From Prevotella sp. CAG:1058 (GTDB lineage Bacteria > Bacteroidota > Bacteroidia > Bacteroidales > Bacteroidaceae), in the NCBI GenBank assembly GCA_000433175.1, contig HF986701.1, positions 1 to 47,264 on the forward strand: a stretch of DNA of 47,264 bases. Direction: 5' to 3'. Positions 1 to 8,529 of the stretch are shown one piece after another (the stretch's first letter is position 1; every line of letters begins with the position of its first letter). Made by a program: the position numbers and the translations under genes. The notes beneath the pieces are model-generated. The model had not been told where the DNA came from and ran no database searches. It saw only the letters and a program-made list of their open reading frames with translations.

Positions 1-410
1 GGATGGCCGAGGCCGCCGGGATAGCCTGCATAAAGGACTACGTGATGCGCCTGCCTTTGAAATTCGACACAAAAATAGGCAACGACGGCAAGGGACTGAG
101 CCAGGGGCAGCGGCAGCGCATACTGATAGCCCGCGCGGTTTACAAGAATCCTGATTTCATATTCCTCGACGAGGCGACCAATTCGCTTGACGCCAACAAC
201 GAGCGCAGGATAGTGGAGAACCTTGACAAGTTCTACCACGGCCGTACGGTCGTGATAGTGGCGCACAGGCTCAGCACTGTAAGGCACGCCGACCAGATAA
301 TAGTGCTGGACAAGGGGCGCGTGGCCGAAACAGGCACACACGAGAGCCTTACGGCAAGGAAAGGCAAGTATTACCGTTTAGTAAAAAATCAGTTGGAATT
401 AGGCAACTGA
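1..410 (+). CDS. ABC exporter, C-terminal ATPase part (partial)
   Basis: This is the last ~136 residues of an ABC transporter whose 5' part lies outside the window, so the ATG at position 3 is probably internal. The nucleotide-binding domain is plain: ABC signature LSQGQRQR, Walker B FIFLDEAT followed by the D-loop, and the H-loop VAHRLS. The Walker A motif and membrane domain are missing. The ending KNQLELGN resembles, as I recall, the end of Bacteroidales peptidase-domain (C39) ABC exporters that cleave and export double-glycine bacteriocin-type peptides. The next gene, which looks like an HlyD N-terminus, fits that context. The ATPase assignment is secure. The substrate type is inferred, because the peptidase domain cannot be seen. 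Confidence 0.85.
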   Translation, partial: MAEAAGIACIKDYVMRLPLKFDTKIGNDGKGLSQGQRQRILIARAVYKNPDFIFLDEATNSLDANNERRIVENLDKFYHGRTVVIVAHRLSTVRHADQIIVLDKGRVAETGTHESLTARKGKYYRLVKNQLELGN

Positions 411-475
411 ACCGGCGGAACGCCTGCAGGGGGCAGGCCTCTGCGTGGTGAAAAAACAATCTAAATAATGTTCTT

Positions 476-664
476 ATGGAAGAAGAAAGTACGATAAGAT
501 TGAGAAGCGAGAAGGCGCGGCACGTAATAGGACGCATGCCCAAACGGCTTGTATGGACGGGCCGGGCGGTGCTTGTGGCGGTAATTATTGTAATAGCAGC
601 CTGTGCGTGGCTGATTAACGACAACGGCACGCCTCTTATAAGCCTGTTGTTTGCGTACATATAA
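476..664 (+). CDS. 62-aa membrane protein resembling the N-terminus of an HlyD adaptor
   Basis: This small protein has a charged cytoplasmic N-terminus containing IRLRSEKARHVIGRMPKRLV, then one hydrophobic segment (about residues 28-47), and ends ~15 residues later. Bacteroidales HlyD-type adaptors that follow peptidase-domain ABC exporters begin, from memory, with a similar pattern: an acidic start, LRSE, a (I/L)G.xP stretch, then one membrane helix. Here only that part exists; the coiled-coil, lipoyl and beta-barrel regions (usually ~400 residues) are absent. It sits 65 bp after the ABC gene and is followed by a terminator at 767-789. It is either a truncated adaptor or a stand-alone mini-protein that partners the exporter. 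I see no continuation in any frame downstream. Confidence 0.6.
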   Translation: MEEESTIRLRSEKARHVIGRMPKRLVWTGRAVLVAVIIVIAACAWLINDNGTPLISLLFAYI

Positions 665-766
665 TATGCCGGTAAACGATGGGGCGACGTGTATTTAATT
701 AGGAATCTGAAATAGGTTAATTATATAATGCATGCTTTTCATGAATAGGATTATGGGCCGTGGCGA

Positions 767-789
767 CCGTGAGGCCGTCACGGTTTTTT
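767..789 (+). terminator. Rho-independent terminator after the ABC/mini-protein unit
   Basis: The stem CCGTGA (767-772) pairs with TCACGG (778-783) around a 5-nt loop and is followed by six T residues. It lies ~100 bp after the 62-aa gene and closes the plus-strand unit, which argues that the short gene is the real end of the operon. Confidence 0.75.
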
Positions 790-1712
790 GTCTATTCGAA
801 TCGCCCGATTGGGGTTAATGGGAAATGTTTTTTATGTATGTCGAGCCTTAAGGCGTAGCATGGGGGATTATCAATGACAGGAGGGGCGGAGCCTCCAATT
901 TGACGCCAACGATGTAAGGAAAAACGAAAAGGCGTGGACGTTTGACGCTCCAGGAAGGGCGGCGCCCACAGCGGTTACGTACTTTTATAAGAAAAACGGC
1001 GGAATTTGGATGTTTTAGTTAAAGTGTTGACAGATAACGAGTTAAGGTTTTCGGGATGGGATTCTGTGCGTGAATGGAATGCAAAATGCGGCGTTTTGTG
1101 CTGCAAAAGGCATGCTTTCGGCACGCAAAAGGCATGGTTTCAGCCATTAAAACAGTTGATTTTGGCACTGAAAACAAGCGGTTTGGTATTGGTTTCAGGG
1201 CATGAATGCAAACGTGTGTTAACAGAACGGTATTGCAGACCGTCAGCGTTTAACATACGTTAGATGTTGATTTTCTATTTTGAAGAAATCATTTGTCATG
1301 ATATTTTACCAAGACTAACACGTCTTCATGTATGCGATGTGCCTAAGGCTTTGTGCGCTCCATGCAGTTGTCCGCCCGCTGCCGGGGATGCGGAACGTAC
1401 GGTAAACGGGAATAGACGGCGCATGGGCACACTTGCAACGGTGTGGGGCGCAGGCGTAATGGATGTGTTAAACCCAAATCAGTCATTAGAATTTGGTTGT
1501 ATTTTTGTTTTATATTGAGCGCATTGACGTATGGTTTTTCGCAGGCATAGCGGGCTATGTCAAGAAAAAAAAGACGGCAAGACGCCAATAAAAAACAAAA
1601 AGACGGCCGAAAGCTTAAATATGAAACGTTAATAATCTCCAAGCGGTCTAATGACCGATTTGGGTTTAAGTGGCACAGGCTGTGCAAGCACTGCCTGTCA
1701 GGGATTTGCCGA
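790..1712. other. Gene-free interval with a 22-bp repeat array
   Basis: I see no believable gene in this ~920 bp. The open frames here have low-complexity or improbable compositions, and one of them runs across the 22-bp array at 1081-1190. A small GGAGG...CCTCC hairpin occurs at 880-896. The interval lies between convergent transcription units: the exporter unit on the plus strand and fabI on the minus strand. Confidence 0.6.
1081..1190. repeat. 22-bp quasi-palindromic repeat array A (five units)
   Basis: Five consecutive units of exactly 22 bp start at 1081, 1103, 1125, 1147 and 1169. Most begin gcAAAA and carry a TTTT or TTTC run ten or eleven bases later. This is the most diverged of six related arrays. 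Units 2 and 3 share GCAAAAGGCATG at their start. It lies between the convergent exporter unit and fabI. Confidence 0.8.
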
Positions 1713-1747
1713 TAAAAAAACGTGGGTCTGCAACGAGCAGGCCCACG
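1713..1747 (-). terminator. fabI terminator
   Basis: On the minus strand an 11-bp stem (CGTGGGCCTGC with GCAGACCCACG, one wobble pair) encloses a 5-nt loop and is followed by seven T residues. It lies 28 bp beyond the fabI stop codon. Confidence 0.85.
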
Positions 1748-1774
1748 CTGGTATTTTCTTGGATTGACGGAATG

Positions 1775-2632
1775 TTATCCGTAGATAATCTTTCCGTTCT
1801 CGTCTTCGTAAGGAGCAAGGTCCTTGGCGTACTGGTTCATGGCACGCAGGCTCATACCCATTGACGAGAAGCCGCCGTCGTGGAAGAGTGTCTGCATGGT
1901 AACCTTGCGTGTAAGGTCAGAGAAGAGCGTTACGCAGTAGTCGGCACAGTCGTCGGCCGTGGCGTTGCCGAGTGGTGACATCTTGTTGGCGAAGTCCATG
2001 AGGTTGTCCATGTCCTTGATGCCCTTGCCGGCAGTTGTAGGAGTAGGCGACTGCGAAATGCAGTTGATGCGCACGTGCTTCTCGCGTCCGTAGATGTAAC
2101 CGAAGCTGCGCGCAATGCTTTCGAGCATGCTCTTGGCGTCAGCCATGTCGTTGTATCCGAAGAATGTACGCTGTGCGGCAACGTATGTAAGGGCTACGAC
2201 AGAACCGTATTCAGCTATGGCGTCCTGCTTTTTAGCCACTTGCAGCATCTTGTGGAAAGATATTGCCGATATGTCGAGCGTCTTCTGCAGGTAGTTATAG
2301 TCGAGGTCGTCATAAGTACGGTGTTTGCGTACGTTGGGACTCATTCCGATAGAGTGGAGCACGAAGTCGATTTTGCCGCCCAGCAAGCGTACTGATTCAG
2401 AGAATACGTTGGCCAGGTCGTCAACGCTTGTAGCGTCGGCAGCTATGACCGGGGCTGACAGCTGTTCGCTCAGTTTGTCGAGCGTACCCATGCGCAGCGC
2501 CATGGCTGTGTTGCTGAGTGTTATGCTTGCTCCTTCTTCTACTGCCTTCACGGCCACTTTCCATGCGATGGAGTCTTCGTTGAGCGCGCCGAAGATGATG
2601 CCGCGCTTTCCTTTTAATAAGTTGTGAGTCAT
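1775..2632 (-). CDS. fabI: Enoyl-[acyl-carrier-protein] reductase (NADH)
   Basis: FabI catalyses the last reduction of each fatty-acid elongation cycle in the cytoplasm, converting trans-2-enoyl-ACP to acyl-ACP. The 285-residue length is near the family norm. The N-terminal nucleotide-binding segment GIIFGALNEDSIAW is characteristic of the FabI branch of short-chain dehydrogenases. The catalytic set is present: Tyr150, then ten residues on Tyr160, then Lys167 (Y-x6-K in YNDMADAK). SQSPTPTTAGKGI is the substrate-loop region. The gene is monocistronic, with a good Bacteroidota promoter (2668-2698) and its own terminator (1713-1747). FabI is the usual triclosan-type target. The assignment is secure. 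Confidence 0.95.
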   Translation of the reverse strand: MTHNLLKGKRGIIFGALNEDSIAWKVAVKAVEEGASITLSNTAMALRMGTLDKLSEQLSAPVIAADATSVDDLANVFSESVRLLGGKIDFVLHSIGMSPNVRKHRTYDDLDYNYLQKTLDISAISFHKMLQVAKKQDAIAEYGSVVALTYVAAQRTFFGYNDMADAKSMLESIARSFGYIYGREKHVRINCISQSPTPTTAGKGIKDMDNLMDFANKMSPLGNATADDCADYCVTLFSDLTRKVTMQTLFHDGGFSSMGMSLRAMNQYAKDLAPYEDENGKIIYG

Positions 2633-2667
2633 TGTGTTAAATGCCTTTTTGATTTGTATTCCGTGTG

Positions 2668-2698
2668 CAAAATTACATCTTTCTTGCGATACGGCAAA
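2668..2698 (-). promoter_or_regulatory. fabI promoter (Bacteroidota -33/-7)
   Basis: On the minus strand TTTG (2695-2698) is separated by 19 bp from TAATTTTG (2668-2675). This matches the TTTG-N19/21-TAnnTTTG consensus exactly and lies ~36 bp before the fabI start codon. Confidence 0.75.
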
Positions 2699-2762
2699 TT
2701 TTTTCGGCGCATAATGTGTTTTTCACGGCCATAATTAGTGGTGTGTGGCGTAAACGCGGGCA

Positions 2763-2790
2763 AAAAGAAAGGCGGCACAACAGTGCCGCC
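2763..2790 (-). terminator. Terminator of the secreted 365-aa protein gene
   Basis: A perfect 8-bp stem, GGCGGCAC (2771-2778) with GTGCCGCC (2783-2790), has a 4-nt loop. It is followed on the minus strand by a T-rich run (TTTCTTTTT), 28 bp after the stop codon at 2818. Confidence 0.85.
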
Positions 2791-2817
2791 CCGCTTTTGT
2801 ATTATTGTCAACAACGT

Positions 2818-3915
2818 TTATTTGTTGATGAACTTCTTGCCGTTCTGGATGAGGATGCCCTTCGTGTCCTTGCTTACGCGCTGGCCGGCGAGGTTGTATA
2901 CGGGAGCGTTCTCGTCGGTTGCGGCGGGAACTGTCATGCTCTCCTCTATGCCTGTGCCTACTTCGTCAAGTACGTAGAGGCAGGGCATTATGCCGCGCTC
3001 GTTGCCGTAGCATCCGAATGAGTTGTATTCAGGATCATACTGCACGTACTTGTTCTTGTCAACGTTAGTGATCTTGAATGTTCCGTCGCTGTTGGCTTCA
3101 ACGTTCCAAAGCTCGCCGCCGTCAGGCGTAGCACTTGCGTTGAAGCTGTCGAAAGTGCCTGTCTGGTAGAGGTAGCGGCCGTCGGGTTGTGTGATGAAAT
3201 ACGGGTTTTCGTTGCTGTTGGCTTTCTCTGAAGTCAGCGTGAAGGCGTATTCCTTGTCTGTTGTCAGTTCGATGTCGCCGGCTTCGTTGGCCTTTGCCTC
3301 TTCTGTGTAGAGGTAGCCGTAGTTGCTCTCAACGGGTTTTGCGATGAGCAGTACGCCGTCGTTCTCAACCACCCACAGGTACTTTTTGCCGTGCTCTACC
3401 GTTGTCGCTTTCTTATATGTCAGCATTTCGGCAGGTTCGGGAGTCTCGCCTTCGATGTAGACGGTTATCGAGTTGATCTGGGTGTTGCCGGCGATGTCGA
3501 ATACGACGCTGTTGGCCGTGCCCGTCCAATTCGCTCCGTCAAGCGTTCCGTTGTCTACGGTGTTGCCGTTGTTCCACTTGCCGTTGTCGATCTCGATGCT
3601 CGAGAGGTTTTTCCCTTCGGGTGCCGTGACTGTAAGCGTACCAGAGTACATGCGCAGGCGCGGTGTGCCCGACCAAATGCGGTTGGCGTTGTTGTTGTCT
3701 GGCTCCTTTGCCGATACGGTTATCGATATACCGTTGAGCGTGCAAGTGGTGGCTTCGTTGAAGTCGCCGTCGTTGCTGTCGCTGCTTGAAACTCCAGGCA
3801 ATGTGGGGAACAATGACTGGTAGTCTTCGTTGAAGTTGAACGTTGTCTGTGCCATGGCTGTTCCAAAGAACAGTGTGAGCAGACTTACTAATGAATAACG
3901 TAGAATTTTGTTCAT
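2818..3915 (-). CDS. Secreted protein with a Prevotella-type C-terminal sorting-like tail
   Basis: This 365-residue protein begins with a clear signal peptide (MNKILRYSLVSLLTLFFGTAMAQ). The N-terminal half is Asn/Thr/Gly-rich and looks like a beta-sandwich. A second region from about residue 165 has repeated aromatic/Gly motifs such as YGYLYT and GRYLYQTG, suggesting a ligand-binding beta-trefoil-like fold; that is a guess. The last ~30 residues (APVYNLAGQRVS...GILIQNGKKFINK) match the short tail common at the end of secreted Prevotella proteins and similar in style to type IX secretion tails. I do not recognise the main domains. It lies downstream of two pectin enzymes, but a terminator separates them, so shared function is only suggested. 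Confidence 0.75.
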   Translation of the reverse strand: MNKILRYSLVSLLTLFFGTAMAQTTFNFNEDYQSLFPTLPGVSSSDSNDGDFNEATTCTLNGISITVSAKEPDNNNANRIWSGTPRLRMYSGTLTVTAPEGKNLSSIEIDNGKWNNGNTVDNGTLDGANWTGTANSVVFDIAGNTQINSITVYIEGETPEPAEMLTYKKATTVEHGKKYLWVVENDGVLLIAKPVESNYGYLYTEEAKANEAGDIELTTDKEYAFTLTSEKANSNENPYFITQPDGRYLYQTGTFDSFNASATPDGGELWNVEANSDGTFKITNVDKNKYVQYDPEYNSFGCYGNERGIMPCLYVLDEVGTGIEESMTVPAATDENAPVYNLAGQRVSKDTKGILIQNGKKFINK

Positions 3916-4033
3916 AATCTTATTGTTTAATTGGTTAATGTAATAATATTTACAACTCTTTGCAAATAGAGTGCTTTTATTTCAATGTAAGTGTTTTTTC
4001 GTATTAAAATGATGTTAAGACACTGCTCTTAAC

Positions 4034-4067
4034 AAAAAAGGGAAATACCGACAGGCATTTCCCTTTT
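4034..4067 (-). terminator. Pectate lyase gene terminator
   Basis: A 14-bp stem (AAAAGGGAAATGCC with GGTATTTCCCTTTT, one mismatch) has a 4-nt loop and runs into six T residues on the minus strand. It lies just after the stop codon at 4088. Confidence 0.85.
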
Positions 4068-4087
4068 CACGGATTATCGCATGTGTG

Positions 4088-5866
4088 TTATTTGATCACC
4101 TTGTCAGCGACGGTCTTGCCGTCAGAGTATGTAACCTTGCGGATGTTGATACCCTTGACAGGCTCGCTGACCTTGGCGCCTCCAAGTGTGAAGTATTCTA
4201 TCTTTACGATTTCTGAAGATACGGTCGGAGCGTTATCTATGCCTGTAACAGGAACGCAGGCCGGGTAATATTCGTCGACTGCCGTTATGGCGTCTGCGTT
4301 CTGGGCCTTTACGATATGCTCAACGAGGGAGTTGATGTAAACTTCCACGTTGGTGTACCAGCCTTTTTCCGTATCAAGAGTGTAGAGGTTTGCGTCGTCG
4401 GGGTTGTTGGGATCGAGTCCGTTTGCTATTTCCCATTCATCGGGCATGCCGTCCTGGTCTGTGTCGAAGCCTTCAGGTCTTGTTTCAGACGGGAAGTTGT
4501 CTTCGGTATATCCGTTAACGTCGGCAACGATGTCGATAAGTCCGTCCTCGTTTGTTACAGAGCCTTTGTATGTGGCCGTGCCGGTACGTGCCTCTTCCAT
4601 GTAGCGTGAGTCTACATCGTCACGGTAAAGTGATGCGCCGCAGTATGACATCACTTTGTCGAAAGCCGTTGCTGCGGAATGTGTGGTAACCTGTCCTTCA
4701 GGAGCCGGTTGGTCCATCTTTATCCTTACGCACATCTCGCCGTCAGTGTTTGCCTTGTGCTCAACCTCGTCACCATACAAGTTTAAAGTATCAAGGCTCC
4801 ATTTCTCACCGTCGATGGTGAATACGCCGCTGTCGTAATTAACTCCGTTCCAGTCCCTGTTCTCCGTAATGGTTCCGCTGTTTGTCTCTGTCGTGTTGCC
4901 GTTAATGTAGTAACGACTGGTCATGCCGTAAATGTCTGGATGTCCGCTCGAGTTGCCTGACGACGCAACGGATATTTCAGTTACGCGCTGTGCCTTGCTG
5001 TCGGGAGTTGCCGGACCGCCTTTGTAGTAGTTGTTTACAATGTTGATTTGTCCGCCGCCGGGGCCGCCGTAGCATCCGTTGCTGTTGCCCCAGTTGTACA
5101 TGACGCAGTTGCGGAAGTCAACGTTCTCGGCCTGTACGGGATTAGCCCATTTGTATTCGTCATACATGGCGTTGCTCTTGTAGCCGTCCCATTCGTAGCG
5201 TGCGCCGTTGAAACGCGGAACGCGGTTGGTTACGTGGGCTATCATGTTGTGGTGGAAGCTGGCCAGCTTGCCTCCCCAGATGCCTCCGTAGCCGTGTGCG
5301 CCCTTGCCGTGTCCGGCGTTGTTAAGGCTCTCGGCAGCGGTACACCATTGCATCGTGAAGTTGTTGTTGTCGTAGAATGAAGCAACCTCGTCGATACTCC
5401 AGCTGAACGAGCAGTGGTCGAAAATCATGCCGTCGTTCTCTCTTGTCCAGATAGCGTCGGCACCGTCGTTCACGTCTTTCTCCTGGCCGCGGCGTACACG
5501 GATGAAACGAACAATCACGTTGTCTGCATCAGGGCGTACCGTGCGGTAGCGCAGCGTTATGCCGGGGTAGGGGGCTGTCTGTCCGGCTATCGTAGTGTTG
5601 GCGCCTATTTTAAGGTCTGACTTCAGTGCGATGACTCCCGATACGTCGAATACTACAATCTTTTTGGCAGAACCGCTTACGGCAGTTCTTAATGAGCCGG
5701 GACCGCTGTCGTTAAGGTTTGTCACATGTTTTACCACACCTCCGCGGCCGCCTGTGACATATCTGCCATGACCTTCCGCACCAGGAAATGCCGGCGCGTC
5801 GTTTTGGGCGAAGGTTGCGGTAGCACTTAAGGCTGCTGCCGCTAAAAATAAAATTTGTCTTTTCAT
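4088..5866 (-). CDS. Secreted pectate lyase (polysaccharide lyase family 1)
   Basis: It cleaves polygalacturonate by beta-elimination outside the cytoplasm. I place the start at 5866 because MKRQILFLAAAALSATATFAQ is a clean signal peptide; an ATG 30 bp upstream would add ten residues before it. Of 592 residues, about 27-330 form the PL1 parallel beta-helix: FPGAEGHGRYVTGGRGG near the start, DGADAIW (134-140), DHCSFSWSIDE (150-160), and NRVPR (214-218) holding the probable catalytic Arg. Near residue 460 DTDQDGMPDEWE is a calcium-binding, thrombospondin-3-like segment often found in Bacteroidota lyases. The end (IEYFTLGGAKVSEPVKGINI...) is a second version of the Prevotella C-terminal tail. 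It follows the GH28-GH105 gene by 83 bp, so the two are probably co-transcribed. Confidence 0.92.
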   Translation of the reverse strand: MKRQILFLAAAALSATATFAQNDAPAFPGAEGHGRYVTGGRGGVVKHVTNLNDSGPGSLRTAVSGSAKKIVVFDVSGVIALKSDLKIGANTTIAGQTAPYPGITLRYRTVRPDADNVIVRFIRVRRGQEKDVNDGADAIWTRENDGMIFDHCSFSWSIDEVASFYDNNNFTMQWCTAAESLNNAGHGKGAHGYGGIWGGKLASFHHNMIAHVTNRVPRFNGARYEWDGYKSNAMYDEYKWANPVQAENVDFRNCVMYNWGNSNGCYGGPGGGQINIVNNYYKGGPATPDSKAQRVTEISVASSGNSSGHPDIYGMTSRYYINGNTTETNSGTITENRDWNGVNYDSGVFTIDGEKWSLDTLNLYGDEVEHKANTDGEMCVRIKMDQPAPEGQVTTHSAATAFDKVMSYCGASLYRDDVDSRYMEEARTGTATYKGSVTNEDGLIDIVADVNGYTEDNFPSETRPEGFDTDQDGMPDEWEIANGLDPNNPDDANLYTLDTEKGWYTNVEVYINSLVEHIVKAQNADAITAVDEYYPACVPVTGIDNAPTVSSEIVKIEYFTLGGAKVSEPVKGINIRKVTYSDGKTVADKVIK

Positions 5867-5949
5867 ACTGTTTTGTTTTAGCCAATCCGTCGACACACCG
5901 TTTTGTGCATGGCGTGCCGACGGATTGTTGATTTTAGCTTTTAAAAAGT

Positions 5950-8529
5950 TTACTTGTTCAGCTGCTCAACATTATATCCGAGCTTCTCCATCTCGAGTGA
6001 CGCCCAGATGAACGGGCCAACGCCCTTGCCGTCGTTGTCGCGGATAGGTTCGCTGATATAATATTCGAACGAGCCGTCGCGGCGGCGGCTTTTGGGATTG
6101 TCAGGTCCGAGGCCTGATACTTCGCAGCAGCGTGTAAGCGATATTGTCTTGTCAGGGTTAACCTTGACAAATTCGTTCAGGATACCTTTGTATGCCTTAA
6201 GTCCGGCTTCTTTCAGGTCGTTGCCGAAGTAGCCGAGGCGTGCGCCTTTCAGCAATACGTAGGCAAACATTGATGAAGCTGTAGCCTCAAGATAGTTGCG
6301 GGGGTCTTTAACATCGAGCACGTCATACCATACGCCGGTGGCCTTGTCCTGGTATTTGACGGTAGACTTCATTACGTTGTTGAGCATTTCGATAAGTTTG
6401 CCGCGGTTCTCGTAGTCCTGTGGCAGTGCGTCGAGCACCTCGAGTATTGCCATGGCGAACCATCCTTGTGCGCGTGCCCATGTGTGCTGTGACAATCCAG
6501 TCTCAGGGTTTGCCCAAAACATCTTCTGGGTTTCGTCCCATGCGTGCTTCCACAATCCTGTCTTTTCGTCGTATGTACGGGCGTAAGTCTTTGATATCTG
6601 CTCGAAAGTGTCGTCATAATACTTCTTGGCCTTCTTTTCTCCCTTAAGAATAGGTGCGGCCATTGTGTAGAACGGGTGTCCCATGTATACGCCGTCGAGC
6701 CAGACCTGGTGTGCGTAAATAGCCTTGTGCCACCATACGCCGTCCTTAGTGCGCGGCTGTTTCTCAAGTTGCTTGAAGATAGTCTTCAATGCCTTTTCCA
6801 GCTTCTTCTCAGGATAGAGCATGTTCATGCGCAGTATGTAACGTCCGGGGCGGGTGTTGTCGAGGTTGAAGTCTTCATATTTATAGCCTGTGATATTGCC
6901 CTTCTCGTCAATCATCTTTGCAGGATACTGCTTCAGGTAGTTGATGATGCTTTCGTCCTTATAAGCCAAATAGGTATCAAGCATTGCTTCCTGTTCGATT
7001 CCGACAACGTAACCCCATTTGGGCCTTGTGGTGAAATCGAGGTAGCAAGGGTCTGGTATGCGCTGCATTTCAGAGTGCGTCATCCATTCGCTGTAGCTTT
7101 TGTAAGGGAACTGGCTCAGTATCATCGAGCCGTTGATGAACAGGTTGTCATAGTTCATGTCTTTTGTCTTGCCCGTGATGTAGACCGGTTTACCGTAAAC
7201 ACCGTCAAACTTACAGTTTTTGAGGTTGATGTTGTAAACATTGGTGCGGTCGTCGAATGCAACAACCATAATACCGTACTTGCTCTTCTTGCAAGTTACG
7301 TTCTCCATGTAGACGTTGCGCACGATGGGGTAGAAGCCGCGGCGGCCTATTTCCTTAGGTTCGTAGTCAAGGTTGATTTTGAGTACGGCTTCAGCGCACT
7401 GGCCTACTTCGACGTTGCGCATGTAAATGTCTTCAATCACACCGCCACGGCATGAGTTGGTCTTGATTCGGAGTATGCGGTCGAGGTTGGGGCTGTCCAT
7501 CTTGCAGTTCTCTACGAACACATTGTTGCATCCGCCTGAAATCTCAGATCCAAGTACAACGCCACCGTGTCCGTCTTTCATGATACAGTTGCGTACGATT
7601 ATGTTCTTGCTCGGACGGCCTACGTAGCGTCCCTTACCGCCTTCGCGTCCGTCTTCGTTACGTCCGCTCTTGATTGCTATACAGTCGTCGCCTGTGTCGA
7701 ACACGCAGTTTTCAATCAGGACGTTCTCGCACGACTCGGGGTCGCAGCCGTCGCCGTTGGGGCCGTCGTTGTGTACGGTCACGTTTCTTACGGTAATGTT
7801 CTTGCTGAGCAGCGGGTGCATAACCCAGAACGGTGAGCGTACCATGGTAACGCCTTCAATGAGGATACCGTCGCACTGGTTGAAGTTTATCATCTGCGGG
7901 CGCAGTCCCTTCTTGGGACCGAACACACGCTTCTCGATTGGCACTCCGTCTTCGGCCATCTTAAGCAGGTCGGCACGTCCGCCGGGGTTCTGCTGTTTCT
8001 CCTCAACGACAACGTCGCGGCTCTTCGGAGTCTTGCCGCTCATCAGCCACCATGTGTCGTCAGAGCCGTTTCCGTCAATCGTACCTTCACCGGTAACGGC
8101 GATGTCTGTTTCGCGGAAAGCGTAAATCAACGGAGAATAGTTTATACAGTCAAGTCCTTCCCAACGGGTTTCTACGAGGGGATAGAGTGCCCTGTCAAAA
8201 TGGAAGAACAGCGTAGCGCCCTTTTCGATTACGAGGTTTACGTGGCTCTTCATTCTCAGTGCGCCAGTTTTCCATGTGCCGGCAGGTATGACTACTCGTC
8301 CTCCGCCAGCCTTTGAACATGCTTCGATAGCCTTGTTTATGGCTTTCTGGTTTTGTGCCGGAGTAGCGTCGAGAGATGCACCGTATTTCTTGATGTCGAA
8401 GGTTCGGTCGGCAAATTGTGGCATCCTGATGCTTTTTTCGATTTGTTTGTACTTCACGTCGTCCCACGCTGACGCGCAAACCGCCAACGGAAACAACAGG
8501 CATAACAATAATGTCTGTAATTGTTTCAT
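5950..8529 (-). CDS. GH28 polygalacturonase fused to GH105 unsaturated glucuronyl/galacturonyl hydrolase
   Basis: This 859-residue two-enzyme protein starts with a signal peptide (MKQLQTLLLCLLFPLAVCASA). Residues ~40-480 are GH28: NGDGCD (258-263), GDDCIAIKSG (280-289) carrying the paired Asp residues, GHGG (320-323) and RIK (354-356) are the expected active-site motifs. Residues ~505-859 are GH105 (YteR/YesR-type): YVVGIEQEAMLDTY at the start, then GVWWHKAIYAHQVWLDG, HTWARAQGWFAMAILEVLDALP and the final GVGPFIWASLEME. The GH28 part would cut galacturonan or rhamnogalacturonan. The GH105 part would remove the unsaturated uronic acid that a lyase leaves at the non-reducing end, so it fits the adjacent PL1 lyase. 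No SusC/SusD pair or regulator is nearby. Confidence 0.93.
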   Translation of the reverse strand: MKQLQTLLLCLLFPLAVCASAWDDVKYKQIEKSIRMPQFADRTFDIKKYGASLDATPAQNQKAINKAIEACSKAGGGRVVIPAGTWKTGALRMKSHVNLVIEKGATLFFHFDRALYPLVETRWEGLDCINYSPLIYAFRETDIAVTGEGTIDGNGSDDTWWLMSGKTPKSRDVVVEEKQQNPGGRADLLKMAEDGVPIEKRVFGPKKGLRPQMINFNQCDGILIEGVTMVRSPFWVMHPLLSKNITVRNVTVHNDGPNGDGCDPESCENVLIENCVFDTGDDCIAIKSGRNEDGREGGKGRYVGRPSKNIIVRNCIMKDGHGGVVLGSEISGGCNNVFVENCKMDSPNLDRILRIKTNSCRGGVIEDIYMRNVEVGQCAEAVLKINLDYEPKEIGRRGFYPIVRNVYMENVTCKKSKYGIMVVAFDDRTNVYNINLKNCKFDGVYGKPVYITGKTKDMNYDNLFINGSMILSQFPYKSYSEWMTHSEMQRIPDPCYLDFTTRPKWGYVVGIEQEAMLDTYLAYKDESIINYLKQYPAKMIDEKGNITGYKYEDFNLDNTRPGRYILRMNMLYPEKKLEKALKTIFKQLEKQPRTKDGVWWHKAIYAHQVWLDGVYMGHPFYTMAAPILKGEKKAKKYYDDTFEQISKTYARTYDEKTGLWKHAWDETQKMFWANPETGLSQHTWARAQGWFAMAILEVLDALPQDYENRGKLIEMLNNVMKSTVKYQDKATGVWYDVLDVKDPRNYLEATASSMFAYVLLKGARLGYFGNDLKEAGLKAYKGILNEFVKVNPDKTISLTRCCEVSGLGPDNPKSRRRDGSFEYYISEPIRDNDGKGVGPFIWASLEMEKLGYNVEQLNK

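Noticed and set aside
1006..1263. An 85-codon open frame crossing array A (translation contains KCGVLCCKRHAFGTQKAWF).
   Set aside because: Its central part is simply the translated 22-bp repeat units; no start signal or coding character is seen. Such frames are likely to be annotated as false hypothetical proteins.
1264..1687. Open frames on both strands between the exporter unit and fabI.
   Set aside because: They overlap each other, have odd compositions and no family resemblance.
6676..7455. A 259-codon open frame antisense to the GH28-GH105 gene.
   Set aside because: It is the shadow of a clearly coding region and shows no domain or start signal of its own.
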